Shown one piece after another: positions 34,868-42,097 of a stretch of DNA of 64,000 bases. Made by a program: the position numbers and the translations under genes. Source of the stretch: Chitinophaga chungangae (lineage in GTDB: Bacteria; Bacteroidota; Bacteroidia; Chitinophagales; Chitinophagaceae); assembly GCF_017742215.1 (NCBI RefSeq), contig NZ_JAGHKP010000001.1, forward strand, positions 806,001-870,000, given 5' to 3'. Positions within the stretch are counted from its first letter, which is position 1; each line of letters starts with the position of its first letter. The notes under the pieces are model-generated. The model did not search any database and was not told where the DNA came from. It saw nothing but the letters and a program-made list of their open reading frames with translations.

Positions 34868-34897
34868 GGCTGTCTGTCAAGACGGCCTTCTTTTTTT
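34868..34897 (+). terminator. rho-independent terminator just upstream of yjbQ
   Basis: GGCTGTCT-GTCA-AGACGGCC followed by TTCTTTTTTT. Its T run merges into the TATCTTTG promoter element of the next gene. Confidence 0.75.
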
Positions 34898-34904
34898 ATC
34901 TTTG
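34897..34904 (+). promoter_or_regulatory. -7 element of the yjbQ promoter, nearly leaderless
   Basis: TATCTTTG matches TAnnTTTG exactly and ends only five bases before the ATG at 34909. Transcription would begin at or within a few bases of the start codon, leaving no room for a ribosome-binding site. Confidence 0.55.
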
Positions 34905-34908
34905 CAGA

Positions 34909-35334
34909 ATGAAGATCCACCAGGCATTTATACGGTTGCATGAAAAAAAACGCGGTTTTCATCTCATTACCGCCGAAGTGTTGCAGGCGCTGCCGCAGCT
35001 GCGCGAATTGAAGACCGGCATGTGCCAGGTATTTATCCGCCACACTTCCGCCTCGCTTACCATCAACGAAAATGCGGACCCTACCGTGCGGAAGGATTTT
35101 GAAATGTATTTCAGCAAAACAGTCCCGGAAAACGACCCGGATTACGAGCACGATTACGAAGGCGCGGACGATATGCCCGCTCATCTGAAAGCCTCGCTGC
35201 TGGGCAGTTCTGTGATGATCCCGGTGCGCAACGGGCAGCTGGCGCTCGGCACCTGGCAAGGCGTTTATCTCTGCGAGCACCGCAACCACGGCGGCCCGCG
35301 CGAACTGGTGATTACGGCATGGGGAGAGGAATAG
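34909..35334 (+). CDS. yjbQ: YjbQ family protein (UPF0047, thiamine-phosphate-synthase-like)
   Basis: 141 residues, the normal family size. The conserved signature is complete: IRHTSASLTINENADPTV, DMPAHLKASLLG and LGTWQGVYLCEHRNHGG, with His residues forming the metal site. Some members can rescue thiamine-phosphate synthase loss through a side activity; the physiological reaction is not settled. Cytoplasmic. It appears to be a single-gene unit with a promoter abutting the start codon. Confidence 0.9.
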   Translation: MKIHQAFIRLHEKKRGFHLITAEVLQALPQLRELKTGMCQVFIRHTSASLTINENADPTVRKDFEMYFSKTVPENDPDYEHDYEGADDMPAHLKASLLGSSVMIPVRNGQLALGTWQGVYLCEHRNHGGPRELVITAWGEE

Positions 35335-35424
35335 GCTGAAGGACAATTTAAACGTAATGGAAGGAAGTAACGGTCATTTAGTAATTTAGCGCCTTAGCTT
35401 CCCTTAACAGGAGCGATTTTTCTT

Positions 35425-35778
35425 ATGAGCAACAAAATACAAAGCGGGATTTACCAGTACAGCCAGGCCATTGCCTGGGAAAACGCCGCACCGGGCATCC
35501 AGCGGCAGGTATTCGGTTACGACGAAACCATGATGCTGGTAAAAGTGAAATTCGAAAAGGGCGCGGTTGGCGATATGCACCAGCATCCCCACACGCAGGC
35601 CAGTTATGTTGAAAGCGGTTCTTTCGAGCTGACCATCGGGGGCGAGAAAAAAACGCTGCATACCGGCGACGGCTATTTTGTGCCTTCAAACGTGCCGCAC
35701 GGCTGCGTATGTCTCGAGCCCGGCGTGCTGATCGACGTATTCACGCCTCTCCGCGAAGATTTTTTAACAGGAAAATAA
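35425..35778 (+). CDS. cupin domain protein
   Basis: 117 residues, a single small beta-barrel. The metal-binding motif DMHQHPHTQASYVESGSFE (His, His, Glu) and the second motif GYFVPSNVPHGC (His) are intact. The C-terminal DVFTPLREDFL is common in cupins of the KdgF type, which open unsaturated uronate sugars, so a sugar role is possible but unproven. The next gene (HbpS-like) starts 5 bases after its stop, so the two are co-transcribed. Confidence 0.85.
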   Translation: MSNKIQSGIYQYSQAIAWENAAPGIQRQVFGYDETMMLVKVKFEKGAVGDMHQHPHTQASYVESGSFELTIGGEKKTLHTGDGYFVPSNVPHGCVCLEPGVLIDVFTPLREDFLTGK

Positions 35779-35783
35779 ACGAC

Positions 35784-36227
35784 ATGCAATATCCCGAGAT
35801 CGCCACTTTCATCAACACATTGATCGACAAAGTAGAAGCGCTGATACCCGAATACATGGCCCGGAAAGAAGACAGAGAAAAAGAAAGAGGCGGCACGGCC
35901 GTTTGCATCCTCGACCCCGAAGGCCGCGTGTACGGCAAAATGTTCGGAACAGACGCCATCATGGCCCGCGAGCGTTACCGCGTAGCCTGGATCAAGGCCA
36001 GCCAGGCATGGATCACCGGCCTGCCTACCGGCGAATATGAAAGACAGGTGTTTAACAAGGAAATAGACGAAGGCAAATACGGCATCCGCCGCCCGGACCT
36101 CATCGGCTGGGAAGGCGGCCAGCCTCTCGCCCTGCCCGACGGCACAATGATCGCCGCGGGCTTTGGCGGCTTCACCAGCGCCAGCGACCTGGAAATTGTG
36201 CGGAGAGCGCTGGCAATGATGCAATAA
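35784..36227 (+). CDS. GlcG/HbpS family heme-binding-like protein
   Basis: 147 residues. The GlcG/HbpS fold is suggested by GGTAVCILDPEGRVYGKMFG, DAIMARERYRVAWIKASQAW and the C-terminal MIAAGFGGFTSASDLEIVRRAL. HbpS binds heme in Streptomyces; many homologues have no known ligand and sit beside small-molecule oxidoreductases. There is no signal peptide. It lies between a cupin gene and a 3-hydroxyisobutyrate-dehydrogenase-like gene, which suggests a small catabolic unit. I start at MQYPEIATF (35784) because the cupin frame ends just before it. Confidence 0.8.
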   Translation: MQYPEIATFINTLIDKVEALIPEYMARKEDREKERGGTAVCILDPEGRVYGKMFGTDAIMARERYRVAWIKASQAWITGLPTGEYERQVFNKEIDEGKYGIRRPDLIGWEGGQPLALPDGTMIAAGFGGFTSASDLEIVRRALAMMQ

Positions 36228-36260
36228 ACGGTTAGTCCTTAACTTTAAATAAAAAAGAAC

Positions 36261-37115
36261 ATGGCAAAAGCATTTTTAGGCATGGGCCTGCTTGGCGCGA
36301 ATTTCGTAAAGGCGATGCTGGAGAAAGGAGAGAAAGTGCAGGTGTGGAACCGCAATCCCGCCAGGGCCCAGGCGCTGGAAGCATCCGGCGCAACGGTGCT
36401 GGCTACCGCGGCTGAAGCCGTAACAGGCGCCGATTACGTGCATATCACGGTGAAAGACGATGCGGCGGTGGACGAAGTGCTGGCCGCGGCTGCTCCCGGC
36501 CTCAAGCCCGGCGCTGTCATCATCGACCATACCACTACCACCGCCGAAGGCGCGCGCCAGCGCACGAAGGAATGGAAAGGAAAAGGTTTTGTATATCTCC
36601 ATGCGCCCGTATTCATGGGCCCCGCAAATGCCCGCGAAGGCAGCGGTTTTATGCTCGTGTCCGGGAACCAGCAGGTGATCGGGCAGGTGCAGCCCCTGCT
36701 GGAAAAAATGACGGGAAAGCTCGTCAACCTCGGCCCGGAAGAAGGAAAGGCCGCGGGTATGAAACTGATTGGGAACAGCTTCCTGGTGGCGTTTGTAGCC
36801 GGTTTGTCCGATACTTTGTCGCTCGGTAAAGCGCTCGGTATTTCCGCGGAAGACATCGGCTCGCTGCTCGGTATCTGGAACCCCGCGCAAATGCTCAGCG
36901 GCCGCCTGCAGCGCCTGAGCAGCGGCGATTACAACAATGCGTCCTGGGAATTGAACATGGCGCGGAAAGACACGCAGATATTCATCGATACCGTGAATGC
37001 GCAGAACGGTTCGCTGACCGTATTGCCCGCCATCGCCGCGCAGATGGACAAAATGATCGGGCAGGGATTCGGCGCCAGCGACTGGACGGTGATCGCGAAA
37101 GATTCGATAAAATAA
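36261..37115 (+). CDS. NAD(P)-dependent 3-hydroxyisobutyrate-dehydrogenase-family oxidoreductase
   Basis: 284 residues. The N-terminal Rossmann motif is unusual: FLGMGLLGANFVKAMLEKG in place of the common GLGxMGxxMA. The family features DHTTTTAEGAR, APVFMGPANAREGSG (substrate loop) and AGMKLIGNSFLVAFVAG with the catalytic Lys (K of GMKLIGN) are present. It oxidises or reduces a beta-hydroxyacid or a related small molecule. It follows the HbpS-like gene by 33 bases and ends at a bidirectional terminator. Confidence 0.88.
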   Translation: MAKAFLGMGLLGANFVKAMLEKGEKVQVWNRNPARAQALEASGATVLATAAEAVTGADYVHITVKDDAAVDEVLAAAAPGLKPGAVIIDHTTTTAEGARQRTKEWKGKGFVYLHAPVFMGPANAREGSGFMLVSGNQQVIGQVQPLLEKMTGKLVNLGPEEGKAAGMKLIGNSFLVAFVAGLSDTLSLGKALGISAEDIGSLLGIWNPAQMLSGRLQRLSSGDYNNASWELNMARKDTQIFIDTVNAQNGSLTVLPAIAAQMDKMIGQGFGASDWTVIAKDSIK

Positions 37116-37123
37116 TCCCAACG

Positions 37124-37151
37124 AAAAAAGGCTCCTGCGGGAGCCTTTTTT
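37124..37151. terminator. bidirectional terminator
   Basis: A perfect 12-bp stem AAAAAAGGCTCC/GGAGCCTTTTTT with a 4-base loop. Its right end overlaps the stop codon of the convergent TlpA-like gene. Confidence 0.9.
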
Positions 37152-38643
37152 ATTCGCTTTTATTATTCAGAACAGCGTTGATCTGTTCGTACAAAGCGCC
37201 TTTCTCGCTTGGCGTTCTGGCTTTGCTCACCACAAGTTTGCCATTTTTATCGAAGAGAAAATATTGCGGGTAATATTCGGCTTTGTCAGGATGACCGGCC
37301 AATAACTCCTTCCAGAACGGCGCGATCGAATGGCGGTTTTTACGGAGATGTACGCCTTCCATGTCGTTGACCCGGATAAAATTTTTCCAGAGCGCGTCGC
37401 GGCTTTCGTCGTCCATGTCCAGGTACACGAACGCAACGTCTTTCCCCGCGAATGCGGCTTTGAGACCGGGCAGATGTTTGAGCTCTTCCTTGCAGGGCCC
37501 GCACCAGGTGCCCCAGACGTCCAGGTACACCACTTTTCCTTTCAACGGTTTTATCACTTCGTAAATGGATCGTACGTTGTTGTAATCTTTCACCAGCACA
37601 ATGTTTTCATTGTTATTATTGGCGGAAAGCCTGTTCTGCAATTCGGCGACCATGCCGCGGATCTCGCTATTGTAGCGGCTTTTCGGGAAACGTTGCATAA
37701 AAGCGCTTGCGAGGCTTTGCGCCTGGTTGAGGTCTTTGTCGTAGTACTGGTTTTTGATCTCCTGGAAGGTATAGGTTTCCGTTACGTCCTGCGGGAAATG
37801 GCGGAGACTGCCTATCCAGCGCCAGTAGGGTTTTCCGTATTTCTGAACGAGCGTGTTGGCGCTGTCGAGGCTGATGCCGAAATAGGGAATGGGCTGACCG
37901 GGCGGGATGTTTTCTTTCCGGATCTTCACGAAAGCTTTTGTTTCGAGGTAACGGAGATAATTATCTGCAAAAGCGTAATACTGCGGCCCGGCGGGTACAA
38001 ATTCAGGATCTATCATGCAATGGTCGAACACTTCGATAACAAAGGCGTTAATGGTTTCCCGGTCGCGGAGTTGTGTTCTTGCAAAATCGCTGAGATAATT
38101 GTAGCCGAGGTATTTCACCTCCGAAGCCACCAGTTTTTTATCACGCGCGCTGATGTTGCTGGCGTTGATCAGCCTGAATTTTTCTTCCTGCTTCGCCATA
38201 AACGGCTGCAGCACTTTTTCTTTTAACGCTTCAGGGGAAAGTTTTGCGAGTGAAGTATCGCTCATAAAAAACGGCGGCGTGTCCATATCGAGCTGCTGCA
38301 GCAGCCGGTTTTCAGGGGAAGCGGTACCACCGGTTATCCGTAGTGTTTTTTCGCCCGGTTCAACGCGCAGGTCTTTCCCTTCCGTAAGCAGCAGAGTATA
38401 AAACTGCCTGCGGTATATCAGCGACACGAATTTTTGCCCTTTCACGGGAAGGATAACATTAAACGTTCCCGTTTTACCGATGGAGATATCGACAGTGTTT
38501 TCCCTGTTAAACCCATACACGACGGGCGTATTCACCTGTACAAGGGTATCGCCTTTTTGCGGCGTTTTACCGCCCAGGGTGAACTGGGCGGGGAGCCGCA
38601 GAGCTAACGGCAGAAGTAGTGCCAGACAACAGATTGTTTTCAT
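37150..38643 (-). CDS. secreted TlpA-like thiol-disulfide protein
   Basis: 497 residues. Signal peptide MKTICCLALLLPLALRLPAQ. The N-terminal ~340 residues are a Bacteroidota-type region with no known domain beyond weak DUF4369-like strands. The C-terminal 150 residues are a thioredoxin fold with the redox motif WCGPC at about 379-383 (LDVWGTWCGPCKEELK) and QYFLFDKNGKL. It should reduce or exchange disulfides in the periplasm. It is 134 bases downstream of the DapA-like gene, but a terminator between them makes separate transcription likely. Confidence 0.85.
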   Translation of the reverse strand: MKTICCLALLLPLALRLPAQFTLGGKTPQKGDTLVQVNTPVVYGFNRENTVDISIGKTGTFNVILPVKGQKFVSLIYRRQFYTLLLTEGKDLRVEPGEKTLRITGGTASPENRLLQQLDMDTPPFFMSDTSLAKLSPEALKEKVLQPFMAKQEEKFRLINASNISARDKKLVASEVKYLGYNYLSDFARTQLRDRETINAFVIEVFDHCMIDPEFVPAGPQYYAFADNYLRYLETKAFVKIRKENIPPGQPIPYFGISLDSANTLVQKYGKPYWRWIGSLRHFPQDVTETYTFQEIKNQYYDKDLNQAQSLASAFMQRFPKSRYNSEIRGMVAELQNRLSANNNNENIVLVKDYNNVRSIYEVIKPLKGKVVYLDVWGTWCGPCKEELKHLPGLKAAFAGKDVAFVYLDMDDESRDALWKNFIRVNDMEGVHLRKNRHSIAPFWKELLAGHPDKAEYYPQYFLFDKNGKLVVSKARTPSEKGALYEQINAVLNNKSE

Positions 38644-38731
38644 GGAATAAAAATAACACGGCTTCCGCCCCCCTTTTCCGGGAAGTGACGGAACCGCCCA
38701 AACCTGTGACGAACCGGTCGGGAAATGCCAT

Positions 38732-38759
38732 AAAAAAGGCTTCCCTCACGGAAGCCTTT
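38732..38759 (-). terminator. rho-independent terminator after the DapA-like gene
   Basis: AAAGGCTTCC-CTCAC-GGAAGCCTTT; on the minus strand the T run corresponds to the six As at 38732-38737. Confidence 0.8.
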
Positions 38760-38777
38760 CCTGATACGTTTGAGCCG

Positions 38778-39707
38778 TTACGCAAAAAACTCCGGCAACA
38801 GGTCTTTACATATTTTCCTGGCGTCTTCCACTTCGTTTTCGGAGATCCATTTGTAAGGCCAGCGGAGCCGGGTGCCTACTTCCGCCCAACCGCCAACGGC
38901 CGCGAGGAATTTGTCTACCGCCTGGTTGGAATACCCTTTCTGCGTGATGTACGGCACGATCTGTTCGTTCATGAACCGCTGGATGCGCGATTCCAATTCC
39001 AGCGCGCCTTCCATGTCCGTCTGCATGCTGTCGTACCATTGCTGCGCCGTAAGCGGGTTCAGACAGGCCACGTTGGAATAAGCGCCATGCGCGCCCGCGC
39101 GTACGCCCGTGGCCAGGTGGTGGCCGGGAATGAATACGGACAGGCCCGGGTTCAGCGAAAGCATTTCTTTATACCACGCCGCATCGCCCCCGGGCAGCTT
39201 GCAGCCCACGAGCGAAATGCCCGCTTCGCGGATGGTTTTGAAATCCGACGGGCTCAGTCTTACTTTCGAATGCGGCGGATTGTACAGCACCAGGCCGATA
39301 TCGCCCGAGGCTTCCTGCATTTTGCGGAGGAACGAAACGGTCTCTTCCATTTTTGGCGGGAACCAGTCCGGCAATATCACCTGGATGGCTGAAGGCGCAA
39401 GCGCCACCGCCCTTTTGAGCCTTTCGAGAGAAATGACCGGGCTCATATGGCTGCAGCCCACCTGGAACGGGACGCCGGCGGCATTGCATTTTTCGGCCAG
39501 TATGCGGTTCACTTCGTCGAATTCCTGTTCGGTTTGATTGTAAAATTCGCCGGCCGTGCCGTTGGAATAAATGCCGTCTACCTTCATGCCCGTCAGCAGG
39601 TCGATCTCGTCTGCCAGCCGGCTGTAATCGATGTTGTCGTCCGTACCGATGGGCAGCAGCAGCGTAGCCCAGTTGCCGCGTATCCCGCGGCTTTGTAAAG
39701 GAATCAT
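38778..39707 (-). CDS. dihydrodipicolinate synthase (DapA)/N-acetylneuraminate lyase family aldolase
   Basis: 309 residues, the TIM-barrel class I aldolase family. The Schiff-base Lys is K170 in LVGCKLPGGD and the catalytic Tyr is Y142 in LYNPP. SNGTAGEFYNQTEQE replaces the GTTGE of true DapA, and the substrate loop differs, so this is more likely an aldolase for a keto-acid (sialic acid, KDG or hydroxyproline-type) than the lysine enzyme. It stands alone with its own terminator, giving no pathway context. Confidence 0.85.
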   Translation of the reverse strand: MIPLQSRGIRGNWATLLLPIGTDDNIDYSRLADEIDLLTGMKVDGIYSNGTAGEFYNQTEQEFDEVNRILAEKCNAAGVPFQVGCSHMSPVISLERLKRAVALAPSAIQVILPDWFPPKMEETVSFLRKMQEASGDIGLVLYNPPHSKVRLSPSDFKTIREAGISLVGCKLPGGDAAWYKEMLSLNPGLSVFIPGHHLATGVRAGAHGAYSNVACLNPLTAQQWYDSMQTDMEGALELESRIQRFMNEQIVPYITQKGYSNQAVDKFLAAVGGWAEVGTRLRWPYKWISENEVEDARKICKDLLPEFFA

Positions 39708-39824
39708 GATAATGTTTTATAAAGAAACAGACCTGGGAAAAAATCGACAGCCAATTTAATACAGAATTGCCGCTTTCCATTATTAATTATTCCAAGCCGG
39801 CTGTGGCGGAACGATGGAACATGG

Positions 39825-39832
39825 TATATTTG
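39825..39832 (+). promoter_or_regulatory. -7 element of the histidine kinase gene, nearly leaderless
   Basis: TATATTTG fits TAnnTTTG exactly and ends five bases before the ATG at 39838, so the mRNA would have almost no leader. No clear TTG is seen at the -33 position. Confidence 0.5.
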
Positions 39833-39837
39833 GTAAT

Positions 39838-40887
39838 ATGAACAAGTTGTTGGACCGCTCGCTGAAAAAACTGTTGATCTATGCCGGTATTGTGCTGGCG
39901 TTCAGCATCCCGGTGTATTACATCACCATCAGCCTGCTGCTGCGATATGAATTTGACGAGCATAATATTATTCCTTCGGCGGAAGATGGCCGGGAAGACC
40001 GTTACCTTATCATCCTGGCCGTTACGGTATTGACCGTGCTGTTTTTTGCGCTCATGCTCGCCGGTTTTATTTTGCTGAACCGGAGAATATCGAACCGGTT
40101 GTGGCAGCCTTTTTACAGGAGCCTCGAGCAAATCAAAAAATTCGACCTGGGGCGGCAGGAAAAGATCATGTTCGGCGAAACGGATATCGAGGAATTTTCA
40201 GAGTTGAATCACGGGCTGGACAGGCTGATAGACGGCAGTATCGCCGCTTATGCGCAGCAGAAGGAGTTTGCGGACAATGCCTCGCACGAGTTGCAGACGC
40301 CGCTGGCCATCGTGCAGTCGAAATTAGACCTGTTGCTGCAAAACAAATCGCTTACGACCGAACAATACAACATCATCGAAGATGCGAACCGGGCGTTGGC
40401 CAGGGTAACGCGCATCAATAAAAATCTTTTGCTGCTCACCAAGATCGAGAACAGCCAGTTTATGGACCGGGAGCGGATCGACCTTTCGGCTTTGCTGGAC
40501 AATAATGCGTCGTTGTTCGCCACGCTGGCGGAAGGCCGGGGGCTTTCACTGGAAACAAACATCCGGCATGGGGTGGAAGTGGAAGGTAACAGGATACTGG
40601 TGGAAATACTGCTCAATAACCTGGTGACCAATGCGATCCGTTACAGTCCTGAAGGCGGGAAGATCGTGCTGAGCCTGGCCCCGGACAGTTTAACGGTTCG
40701 TAATCCGGGAGAAGTGGGGTTGAAGGAAGAGCAGCTGTTCAGGCGTTTCAGTACCGCATCGTCTCAATCGCCCGGCACGGGTTTGGGGCTTGCGCTGGTA
40801 AAGCAGATCTGCGGGCGTTATGGCTGGCAGGTTGTATACCGGTTCGGGAATGCGGCGCATATTTTTTCGATAAGGTTTTCAGCATAA
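39838..40887 (+). CDS. membrane sensor histidine kinase
   Basis: 349 residues. Two membrane segments (LLIYAGIVLAFSIPVYYITI at about 11-30 and LIILAVTVLTVLFFALMLAG at about 57-76) bound a very short periplasmic loop. Then come a HAMP-like linker, the HisKA domain with His150 in DNASHELQTPLAI, and the ATPase domain (N box LLNNLVTNAIRYS, G boxes TVRNPGEVG and SPGTGLGLALVKQI). No response regulator gene is next to it in this window. The small sensor loop suggests it senses membrane state or a partner protein. Start chosen at MNKLLDRSL because of the promoter position. Confidence 0.88.
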   Translation: MNKLLDRSLKKLLIYAGIVLAFSIPVYYITISLLLRYEFDEHNIIPSAEDGREDRYLIILAVTVLTVLFFALMLAGFILLNRRISNRLWQPFYRSLEQIKKFDLGRQEKIMFGETDIEEFSELNHGLDRLIDGSIAAYAQQKEFADNASHELQTPLAIVQSKLDLLLQNKSLTTEQYNIIEDANRALARVTRINKNLLLLTKIENSQFMDRERIDLSALLDNNASLFATLAEGRGLSLETNIRHGVEVEGNRILVEILLNNLVTNAIRYSPEGGKIVLSLAPDSLTVRNPGEVGLKEEQLFRRFSTASSQSPGTGLGLALVKQICGRYGWQVVYRFGNAAHIFSIRFSA

Positions 40888-41028
40888 GATATTACTCAGC
40901 TGATACTTTTTTAACCCCCGATCAAGTCCGGCTCATGTCCGCCTCATCTGCGTCACTTCTTCAATGCTGGCATAGCTTTCTTTATTATCCTCCAGGATCG
41001 TCTCAAAGGGGTAATATATCATCAATAT

Positions 41029-41062
41029 ATGCCTGGAAGGAAGTTTTTCCAGGCATTATTAT
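41029..41062 (+). terminator. hairpin terminator before the imu cassette
   Basis: ATGCCTGGAA, 8-base loop, TTCCAGGCAT followed by TATTATTTT, 140 bases after the histidine kinase stop. Confidence 0.6.
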
Positions 41063-41067
41063 TTTGA

Positions 41068-41086
41068 ATACTAAAAAATTTAGTAT
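41068..41086. promoter_or_regulatory. palindromic operator upstream of imuA
   Basis: ATACTAAA-AAA-TTTAGTAT is a perfect 8-bp inverted repeat with a 3-bp centre, 39 bases before the imuA ATG and in the promoter zone. Imu cassettes are usually under damage-inducible repressors (LexA or LexA-like), so this is a good candidate operator. No repressor gene is nearby. Confidence 0.5.
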
Positions 41087-41124
41087 TATTGCTAATAAAT
41101 TGAGCATCCTTAACCATTACAGAC

Positions 41125-41859
41125 ATGAACAGTGGCAAAGCAGATATTATTGCTGCCTTGCAAAGGGAGATCCTTTCTTTGCAGGGTTACAGGGCCGTTA
41201 GCGATGGCGCTGCTGTGAATGTAGGGCTGGAAGCGATTACAAGATCTTTCCCCCATGCAGTTTTCCCTACCGGTGCTTTGCACGAATTTCTGACGGAAGC
41301 GCCCGAACACACTGCCGCGACGGGCGGTTTTATTGCCGGGTTGCTGGCTACGCTGATGCAGCGTGGCGGCGCCTGTATCTGGATCAGTACATCGCGCAGG
41401 TTTTTTCCGCCTGCATTAAAAATGTTCGGCGTGGAGCCGGACAGGTTCATATTTGTTGACCTGCAGCGGGAGAAGGATGTGTTGTGGGCGATGGAGGAGA
41501 GTTTGAAATGTGAAGGGCTTTCCGCGGTGATCGTGGACCTGGCGGGCATGACGTTTACGCAGTCGCGGAGGGTGCAGCTGGTGGTGGAGCAGAGCGGTGT
41601 CACTTGTTTTTTGCTGCGTACCGATCCGCGGAAGCTGAATACGATTGCAAGTGTTGCACAGTGGAAGGTGCGGCCTTTGCCCAGCCTGCTGGAAGAAGGG
41701 ATGCCTGGCGTTGGTTTCCCGCGCTGGAATGTGGAACTGTTGAAAGTGCGCAATGGTCAGCCCGGTGCATGGAAAGTAGAATGGTCGGCCGGGCAGTTTG
41801 CGATGCTGCCGGAGCAGTTGGTTTCCACGGCGCCGGATCAGAACAGGAAGGCGGGGTAA
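41125..41859 (+). CDS. imuA: ImuA, accessory protein of the mutagenic repair cassette
   Basis: 244 residues. A RecA/SulA-like fold without intact Walker A: FPTGALHEFLTEAPEHTAATGGFIAGLLATL, GACIWISTSRRFFPPALK and LSAVIVDLAG match ImuA proteins. ImuA, ImuB and DnaE2 together replicate past DNA lesions and cause damage-induced mutations; ImuA is thought to modulate RecA or the polymerase complex. It is the first gene of the cassette and is preceded by a perfect palindrome. The spacer before imuB contains degenerate imuB sequence beginning immediately after its stop. Confidence 0.9.
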   Translation: MNSGKADIIAALQREILSLQGYRAVSDGAAVNVGLEAITRSFPHAVFPTGALHEFLTEAPEHTAATGGFIAGLLATLMQRGGACIWISTSRRFFPPALKMFGVEPDRFIFVDLQREKDVLWAMEESLKCEGLSAVIVDLAGMTFTQSRRVQLVVEQSGVTCFLLRTDPRKLNTIASVAQWKVRPLPSLLEEGMPGVGFPRWNVELLKVRNGQPGAWKVEWSAGQFAMLPEQLVSTAPDQNRKAG

Positions 41860-42050
41860 TGATAGTGGGAAGGCTTGTCTGGCCTGAAAACATTTTTGCA
41901 CATAGGGCTTATTTAGCAGCGTGGTAACGGTGAAAAAGAAGAGAAGGACAGGATGATGAAATAGTTTGTTGCAATAGGATTCCGCTACGCGGTAACCGGC
42001 TGTATAGCCCGATGTTGGTTTGTTTAGCCGGGAAATGCTTTTGTACATAA
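41860..42050 (+). repeat. degenerate tandem copies of the imuB leader and start
   Basis: The segment 41906-42050 aligns with 42051-42195, the leader plus first ~33 codons of imuB, at an offset of about 145 bp. It has a matching purine-rich leader, ATG near 41956, then M-M-K-stop-F-V-A-I-G-F-R-Y-A-V-T-G where imuB reads M-E-K-R-Y-V-A-I-W-F-R-Y-L-V-T-D. A second, shorter relic at about 41870-41905 aligns with the TGTTTTGCGGAAAACGCC region of imuB, again one unit (145 bp) further left. Confidence 0.7.
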
Positions 42051-42056
42051 AAGCAT
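42035..42056. promoter_or_regulatory. palindrome in front of imuB
   Basis: ATGCTTTT-GTACAT-AAAAGCAT, a perfect 8-bp inverted repeat at the junction of the two leader copies, 42 bases before the imuB ATG. It may be an operator or a hairpin in the mRNA; it also arises exactly where the repeat units meet, so it could be accidental. Confidence 0.35.
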
Positions 42057-42097
42057 ATTTATCAGCGTAACATCCGGTGAAAAAAGAGGAGGATAAG

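Larger units (their letters stand above)
34320..34908. other. gene-poor spacer
   Basis: About 590 bases between alkaline phosphatase and the YjbQ gene. It holds the phosphatase terminator (34350-34375), a second terminator (34868-34897) and the YjbQ promoter. The only open frame of note (34529-34774, 81 codons, +) has no ribosome-binding context, no recognisable domain and an overlapping rival frame. I do not call it a gene. The second terminator implies some transcript arrives from the left. Confidence 0.5.

Noticed and set aside
42035-42056. Palindrome before imuB as a definite LexA-type box
   Set aside because: Perfect symmetry, but it falls exactly at the junction of the duplicated units and differs from the palindrome before imuA, so a shared regulator cannot be claimed. 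Kept only as a low-confidence site.
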